Shown here in pieces: positions 59,891-64,000 of a stretch of DNA of 64,000 nt; within the stretch, counting starts at the first letter, position 1, and each line of letters opens with the position of its first letter. Under the pieces are notes generated by a model. It saw only the letters and a list, made by a program, of their open reading frames with translations. It was not told where the DNA came from and searched no databases. The position numbers and the translations under genes were made by a program. The stretch is from Arthrobacter sp. StoSoilB22 (lineage in GTDB: Bacteria > Actinomycetota > Actinomycetes > Actinomycetales > Micrococcaceae): positions 806,001 to 870,000 of the forward strand of contig NZ_AP024652.1 in the NCBI RefSeq assembly GCF_019977315.1, in the 5' to 3' direction.

Positions 59891-60277
59891 TTAGACGAAG
59901 ACGATGGTGGTAGCGGAAAGCTTTGCCGCGGCGGCGGGCTTCGTGAATGCGATCGGCAGGTTCGCGGTCTTGACGCGGCCGTGATCGAAGAGCGGCACCG
60001 GGAAGTCAGACGTGCCGACAACCTTCTGGTCCGTGAGTACGAAGCCTGCGAGGATGCCGGCGCCAGTCACGGTGCCCTCGGTGGCGACGTAGGGGACCAG
60101 CAGGTCATCGACTTCAGCGACGGCCGTTCCGGACGGGATGTAGCCGTCCGGGTAGTGGGTGTTGGCAGTGAAGGCGGAGATGTCCAGCATGGCGGTCCGT
60201 GCGTTGTTGATCGCGTGTTCGGAACCGACCCAGGACATGTTGCCGCTGCCGAAAGATTCGGTAGTCAGACGAGGCAT
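59891..60277 (-). CDS. Head decoration protein
   Basis: A 128-aa protein; residues 50-90 (VAEVDDLLVPYVATEGTVTG, then AGILAGFVLTD) carry the λ gpD-like family pattern. Located between scaffold and capsid genes. It stabilises the shell after expansion. Confidence 0.8.
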   Translation of the reverse strand: MPRLTTESFGSGNMSWVGSEHAINNARTAMLDISAFTANTHYPDGYIPSGTAVAEVDDLLVPYVATEGTVTGAGILAGFVLTDQKVVGTSDFPVPLFDHGRVKTANLPIAFTKPAAAAKLSATTIVFV

Positions 60278-60289
60278 GGTGAGCCCTTT

Positions 60290-60922
60290 CTAGGAGGTTT
60301 TCTTGTGTTTCTGCTCGTATAGCTCACGGCCAGCCGCGAGCGAGCCTCCTGCAGCGTTTCCGCCGCCGGAGCGGTTGCCCGATGGGGGCACCGGATCATT
60401 CTTTGGAGCTTTTCCCTCAGCTGCCGCGGCAAGCTCTGCAATGGCCTTTGCCGACTCGGCGTAGCTGTTCGCGTCCGTGCCGTACACGAGGTGCTGGTAT
60501 TTCTTGGGCACGGAGTGCTCAGCGATTGCGACCAGGCGGGCGTTGGTCTTCTCCAGCTCTGTGGCTCGCTCAGCGTTGGCCTTCGCTTCACGTTGCGCCT
60601 TCTCGATGTCGGACAGTTTGGCTGCCTCGATGTCATCAAGATCCTTCTGGAGCTTGGCGGCTTTCGCTGCTTCCGCATCAGCTCGTGCACGCTCCGCCTT
60701 GAGTGCTTTCAAACCCTCGGCACGCAGAGGTTCGTCGTCATCTCCGGCCGGGTCGCCCGGCGTAGGATCTGTGACTGGCGCAGGCGGCGGGGGAGTCTGC
60801 GGATCCGCATCGGGATTGACTCGCATAACGGCGTCACCGAACTGTGCCCGGCGGTACGCGAACAGGGCCGTCAGGCCGCCCGGAGCGGTGATGTCAATGC
60901 CGTGGGGGAATGGTTTGCTCAA
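60290..60922 (-). CDS. Scaffolding protein
   Basis: A 210-aa protein with a Pro-rich linker (QTPPPPAPVTDP), a long helical coiled coil (about 75-135, AERARADAEAAKAAKLQKDL), and a short basic C-terminus (REL YEQKHKKTS), as in phage scaffolds. Start TTG 60922 is chosen because GAAGGAG lies 8 nt upstream; a GTG at 60955 would place the RBS inside the gene. Confidence 0.85.
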   Translation of the reverse strand: MSKPFPHGIDITAPGGLTALFAYRRAQFGDAVMRVNPDADPQTPPPPAPVTDPTPGDPAGDDDEPLRAEGLKALKAERARADAEAAKAAKLQKDLDDIEAAKLSDIEKAQREAKANAERATELEKTNARLVAIAEHSVPKKYQHLVYGTDANSYAESAKAIAELAAAAEGKAPKNDPVPPSGNRSGGGNAAGGSLAAGRELYEQKHKKTS

Positions 60923-60991
60923 GGGAAATGCTCCTTCGTGAATGCCGCATCGCACGGCGAATAACCCTGCCCGCGTCGCACGGAAGGGAAC

Positions 60992-61735
60992 TTAGTGGGA
61001 GTGGACTCCGTCAGTGACGAAGTTCGGGAACTCGCGGCGCATGGCAGCAGCGATGTCCTTCATGTCCGGGGAGCCAGCAGAGTCGCGGGCTACTTGATAC
61101 ATGTCGTAGAAGTCATCCGGCAGGTAGCCCGGCGGGTAGTCGTCGCCGGCGCGCAGCGGAACAGCCTGGCAATCGCAGTCGCCGTGGTATTCCTCGCCGT
61201 CCTCGCGAATCGTGGCGGAGGACTCGGAGAAGTAGACGGCGTCCCGGGACGCGAGGATGAGGCACCACGAGCATGTGGTGGCACCAGTTGGAACCCGCGC
61301 CCAGGCGACGCCTTCACGGTCGGCATTCCACGCAACCGTGTTTCGCCCGAACTGCTTGACGTATTTGTCACTGGCCATCGACATGCCTGAGAGTGCTGAT
61401 TCAGGGTTCGGGGTCCACAGCTTCCCAGCAAAGAACCGGACCGTGTCCTCAACCTGCTTTGCAACAACCGCCGGCGTCGGAGGCAGGGCAGCTGCAAACC
61501 GGCCCGTCTCACCAGCCTCAGCCAGCAGATCGTCGTACCACTCCATAGCGAGAGCGGCAGCAATCTGCCCATACTCGGCCACCAGAACAGGGACGAACTC
61601 CAACAAGGCATCGCGAGCGGCTTCAGGACGGGACATGTTCAACGTCGCGAAGAACGCTGACAACTCATTGGTTGCCAGCTTCGACAACCCGGAGCTCGCC
61701 GCACGGAAGGCCTCGATGGACTCGCGCGCGACCAC
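60992..61735 (-). CDS. MuF-like minor head / capsid morphogenesis protein
   Basis: A 247-aa protein. The C-terminal half has the MuF pattern: TGATTCSWCLILASRDAVYF and YHGDCDCQAVP, with Cys/His pairs. Starts 2 bp after the portal stop (GTG 61735). It is injected or head-internal in many phages. The N-terminus is helical. Confidence 0.82.
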   Translation of the reverse strand: MVARESIEAFRAASSGLSKLATNELSAFFATLNMSRPEAARDALLEFVPVLVAEYGQIAAALAMEWYDDLLAEAGETGRFAAALPPTPAVVAKQVEDTVRFFAGKLWTPNPESALSGMSMASDKYVKQFGRNTVAWNADREGVAWARVPTGATTCSWCLILASRDAVYFSESSATIREDGEEYHGDCDCQAVPLRAGDDYPPGYLPDDFYDMYQVARDSAGSPDMKDIAAAMRREFPNFVTDGVHSH

Positions 61736-61737
61736 GG

Positions 61738-63168
61738 CTAGGCGTCCTGCGTCTCGCCAGGCTGACTGAACACCGGTGTAGCCGAGGACCTAGCCGCAGC
61801 TACCAAGGCGCTGAGCTTATTGCCCGCTTCCTTCTTAGCCCGGTGGTTGTTCATGCGCTCGATTTGCCGTTTCTCCAAACCGTAGACCTCCATAGCCACC
61901 TCGGGGTCGCCGTCCGGGAAGGTCTGTGTGAACTTCAAACCGGCGTCAGCCTGAGCAGCCTTCGACGTCGTACCCGGATCCATGAAGTGCGCGGACAGGC
62001 CCCGAAGCTCTGCTTCCATGGCAGGCGTCCATTCGCCGTACCTCACAGCCAAGACGTTCCGGGCCAAGTCGACACGGGACATGCCGATGCTTGGCAACTC
62101 GGCCTCAACGACCGATACGAGGTCTGCTTCGTTCGCCCGGATGGCGTCAGCCGATGATGGATTGTCATGGATGATGCCGAGATAGCCCACGGGGATGGAC
62201 GTTTCGCTAGACACCATCAAGCCGATGCCCTTGAGCATCTCGCCGTGCGGCTGGAAAGTCGCCTGCGACAACTGCTGCAGAGTCGGCTTGACCAGATCGC
62301 CAGTTTCCTCATCTCGCGTGTTGGGGAGTGCCCACACGCCGCCGATCAATGCATCAAGAGGCGAAATGCGCTTACCGTCCGCGTCAAGGAAGTGCTCTTC
62401 CTCGGCGCCCAGCAGGGCCCGTTGAGGTGCGCCGTAGAACTCGGCGTTGACCTCTTGCCGCAACATCGTGCGCACAGCCATGTCCGTGAAGCCCATCAGA
62501 GGGCGTGTGATGCGGGAGTACCCAAAGGGCCGCTCGAGTGAACGCCCCCAAACGTAAGGGGTGCAGGTGACACGATTCGGCACACCAACGTAGACCTTCG
62601 TAACGAGCCACTCGTTCTTGAGGTACTGAAGCCTCAAAGTCTCGCCCGGCAGGTAAAGAAGGGCTTCCCACCGGCCAACCAACTCCAAAGCCTGAGTGAC
62701 ACGGTTCGTTCGGGTGTCAATTTCCGCCGTTGCTTCCAGCGCGGTCCGAGCGGCCACGATGATCTCAGGCTCGCCAGCGGCTTCATCGCCAGGTGTCACA
62801 AAAACGAATGACACCGAATGCTGAAGAGAAGCCTCGATTGCCATGCGCTCGACGGCAGCAAAATAGTTCTCGCCAAAAATCTCTTCAAGCTCGCTGAGCA
62901 TCTTGGACTGGCGAGGGAGGGTGAAGCCGTCCGGCCGAACCCTGCGGGACGGAACCTTCACGGCCTTGTTCGGCCAGCCCAGAACGACAGCGAAGTCCCT
63001 CATATGCGGAGGGATCGAAAACCCGATCTTGTCCAGCCGCTTCTTCGAATCGTTGTACGACGTCCGCAGCTGGTTCCGGTCGCGCTTCTTACGGATCAGG
63101 CGGAGCATGCGCTGAAACGTAAGAGACTCCGACTCTGTCAGGGGGCGGGCTACGTCAAGTGAAGCCAA
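61738..63168 (-). CDS. Portal protein (SPP1 gp6-like)
   Basis: A 476-aa portal: helical stem and clip with RMAIEASLQHSVSFVFVTPG, crown-side GRSLERPFGYSRITRPLMGF, and IPVGYLGIIHDNPSSADAIR. Start TTG 63168 is favoured by a perfect AGGAGG 8 nt upstream (63177-63182, overlapping the terminase stop); a GTG at 63177 would leave no RBS. Forms the DNA-packaging ring. Confidence 0.88.
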   Translation of the reverse strand: MASLDVARPLTESESLTFQRMLRLIRKKRDRNQLRTSYNDSKKRLDKIGFSIPPHMRDFAVVLGWPNKAVKVPSRRVRPDGFTLPRQSKMLSELEEIFGENYFAAVERMAIEASLQHSVSFVFVTPGDEAAGEPEIIVAARTALEATAEIDTRTNRVTQALELVGRWEALLYLPGETLRLQYLKNEWLVTKVYVGVPNRVTCTPYVWGRSLERPFGYSRITRPLMGFTDMAVRTMLRQEVNAEFYGAPQRALLGAEEEHFLDADGKRISPLDALIGGVWALPNTRDEETGDLVKPTLQQLSQATFQPHGEMLKGIGLMVSSETSIPVGYLGIIHDNPSSADAIRANEADLVSVVEAELPSIGMSRVDLARNVLAVRYGEWTPAMEAELRGLSAHFMDPGTTSKAAQADAGLKFTQTFPDGDPEVAMEVYGLEKRQIERMNNHRAKKEAGNKLSALVAAARSSATPVFSQPGETQDA

Positions 63169-63180
63169 GCAGGCCACCTC

Positions 63181-64000
63181 CTAGAAAACGATCGCGCCGC
63201 GCTTCTTCAGAGAAGACTTGACGATACGGCGGGCAAACTTTTTAGCGCCGAAATGGGCGCACGTAACTGCAACTGTGGGAGCGAGGTCAGCGTCCAGGGT
63301 GTCCTTGTTCCACTTGAACGAGCCAGGACGGTTCTTGATCGGGTCCTTGACGACGTGCTTGGCAGAATTGTCGAGGTGTTCCTGCCCGAAGTGCCTTATG
63401 GCTGGATGCTTCTCAACGGCTTCGTACACTCCCGCGCACGCTTGCGTGTACTCGCTGGAGCTCAGAATGAAGACCTTCATCTTCTTCGCCTTGAGTAGCG
63501 GCTCCAACAGATCCCGGCACGGCGAAAGAGCATCGATAACGATCGGGATGCGACGCTTGGCCCGCTCCCACAACCACTCCACCAAGGCCGTCGTTCCGCG
63601 CTCATCAAAAGGCGCATCAGCAGCCAACTCAAGGTAAATGTCGTCGTCATCCGTGAACTGCGAAACACCGATGGAGACCTTCGTGCGCTCTGGGTTCATG
63701 TCGACGCCGTAAGAGGCGATCTGCCAATCCGGATCAGGGTCGTCGATCGCTAGGTCATCCCACTTTGTGAATGCCTTCTTGCCAGCCTCTGTCGGCGTCG
63801 GCCACATGTTCAGGCGCTCTCGAGCGTAAGACCGCGGGGAGAACTCGTTGAGCTCATCCTCGATTGTCTCCATGGAGATGCGAATACCGAGGGCAGGGTT
63901 CGCGTCAGACGCGTTAGTCAGGTCGCGCACAAAGACGGCCAGTTCGGTTTCGTCCATTTTGTCGACGTCGCCTCGGGCGGAGTGCTCGACCCATGCTGCA
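63181..64000 (-). CDS. Terminase large subunit, C-terminal part (cut by the window edge)
   Basis: The frame is open to position 64000, giving at least 273 residues (AAWVEHSARGDVDKMDETEL onward). This is the nuclease half: GVDMNPERTKVSIGV with the first catalytic Asp, VIDALSPCRDLLEPLL the second, and downstream H/D residues. The ATPase domain lies outside the window. The protein cuts and packages DNA with the portal. Confidence 0.85.
   Translation of the reverse strand, partial: AAWVEHSARGDVDKMDETELAVFVRDLTNASDANPALGIRISMETIEDELNEFSPRSYARERLNMWPTPTEAGKKAFTKWDDLAIDDPDPDWQIASYGVDMNPERTKVSIGVSQFTDDDDIYLELAADAPFDERGTTALVEWLWERAKRRIPIVIDALSPCRDLLEPLLKAKKMKVFILSSSEYTQACAGVYEAVEKHPAIRHFGQEHLDNSAKHVVKDPIKNRPGSFKWNKDTLDADLAPTVAVTCAHFGAKKFARRIVKSSLKKRGAIVF

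Larger units (their letters stand above)
41516..64000. mobile_element. Siphovirus-type prophage (left part; continues beyond the window)
   Basis: From the tRNA fragment at 41516 to the window end there is a continuous phage module on the minus strand in the standard siphovirus order, plus a few small genes at the attL end. All structural genes are open and tightly packed (overlaps of 1-8 bp), with no pseudogenes, so the prophage may still be functional. Integrase, repressor, replication and small terminase genes are expected after 64000. Confidence 0.9.

Overview
The window is high-GC actinobacterial DNA, most probably from the Arthrobacter/Paenarthrobacter group (Micrococcaceae). This rests on the gene content (GTP-type PEP carboxykinase, RecQ fused to a phosphoribosyltransferase domain, NsrR/flavohaemoglobin pair, actinobacterial HGAT-type pterin synthase homologue), on codon use, and on many leaderless starts (TAnnnT followed by 6-7 nt and then ATG/GTG). 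The genus is an inference and was not checked against a database.

Layout. 1-960: a decayed prophage scar (integrase tail joined to a tape-measure tail) ending at an intact tRNA-Ser(CGA) gene. 1.1-8.2 kb: housekeeping and small-metabolism genes: an MDR dehydrogenase / pterin-synthase-like / GT4 glycosyltransferase trio, tadA, upp, VOC protein, HAD phosphatase, PLP enzyme and a GT2 glycosyltransferase. 8.4-13.4 kb: cell-wall and signalling block with a secreted lytic-transglycosylase-like protein under a c-di-AMP riboswitch, a two-component system, and a winged-helix regulator with no receiver domain. 13.5-22 kb: SixA phosphatase, a LysR/EamA divergent pair, a membrane protein with a Lys/Pro tail, a TetR/YhgE/ABC-like operon with a TetR operator placed inside its promoter, and a flavin disulfide reductase. 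22.2-31.4 kb: a sialic-acid-type catabolic operon (oligopeptide-family ABC importer with a fused permease-ATPase, nanA, nanK, nanE) facing a divergent GntR regulator. 31.6-41.5 kb: tRNA-Arg(ACG), pckG, hmp/nsrR, phosphomannomutase, RecQ and an MFS exporter.

41.5-64 kb: the left part of a siphovirus-type prophage integrated into the 3' end of another tRNA, probably tRNA-Ser. On the minus strand it carries a complete head, neck, tail and lysis module: TerL (cut by the window edge), portal, MuF-like protein, scaffold, decoration protein, capsid, adaptors, major tail protein, frameshifted tail chaperones, a 1589-aa tape measure containing an M23 peptidase, tail tip proteins, M23 lysin, holin-like proteins and an SGNH-esterase fibre. 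Integrase, repressor and replication genes must lie beyond position 64000. At the attL end sit four or five very small genes on alternating strands, each with a leaderless-type promoter.

The most unusual signals are: a family of imperfect palindromes (GTTGTGAGGCCCGCTCTGCAGGG and its inverse) in six copies at four sites between 16.0 and 28.8 kb, always next to gene ends; the pterin-synthase homologue lacking a zinc ligand, in an operon with a dehydrogenase and a glycosyltransferase; the YhgE operon whose ABC-like protein has a broken P-loop; and a 26-bp sequence shared by the two tRNA-linked phage scars. No CRISPR array, transposase or rRNA was seen.
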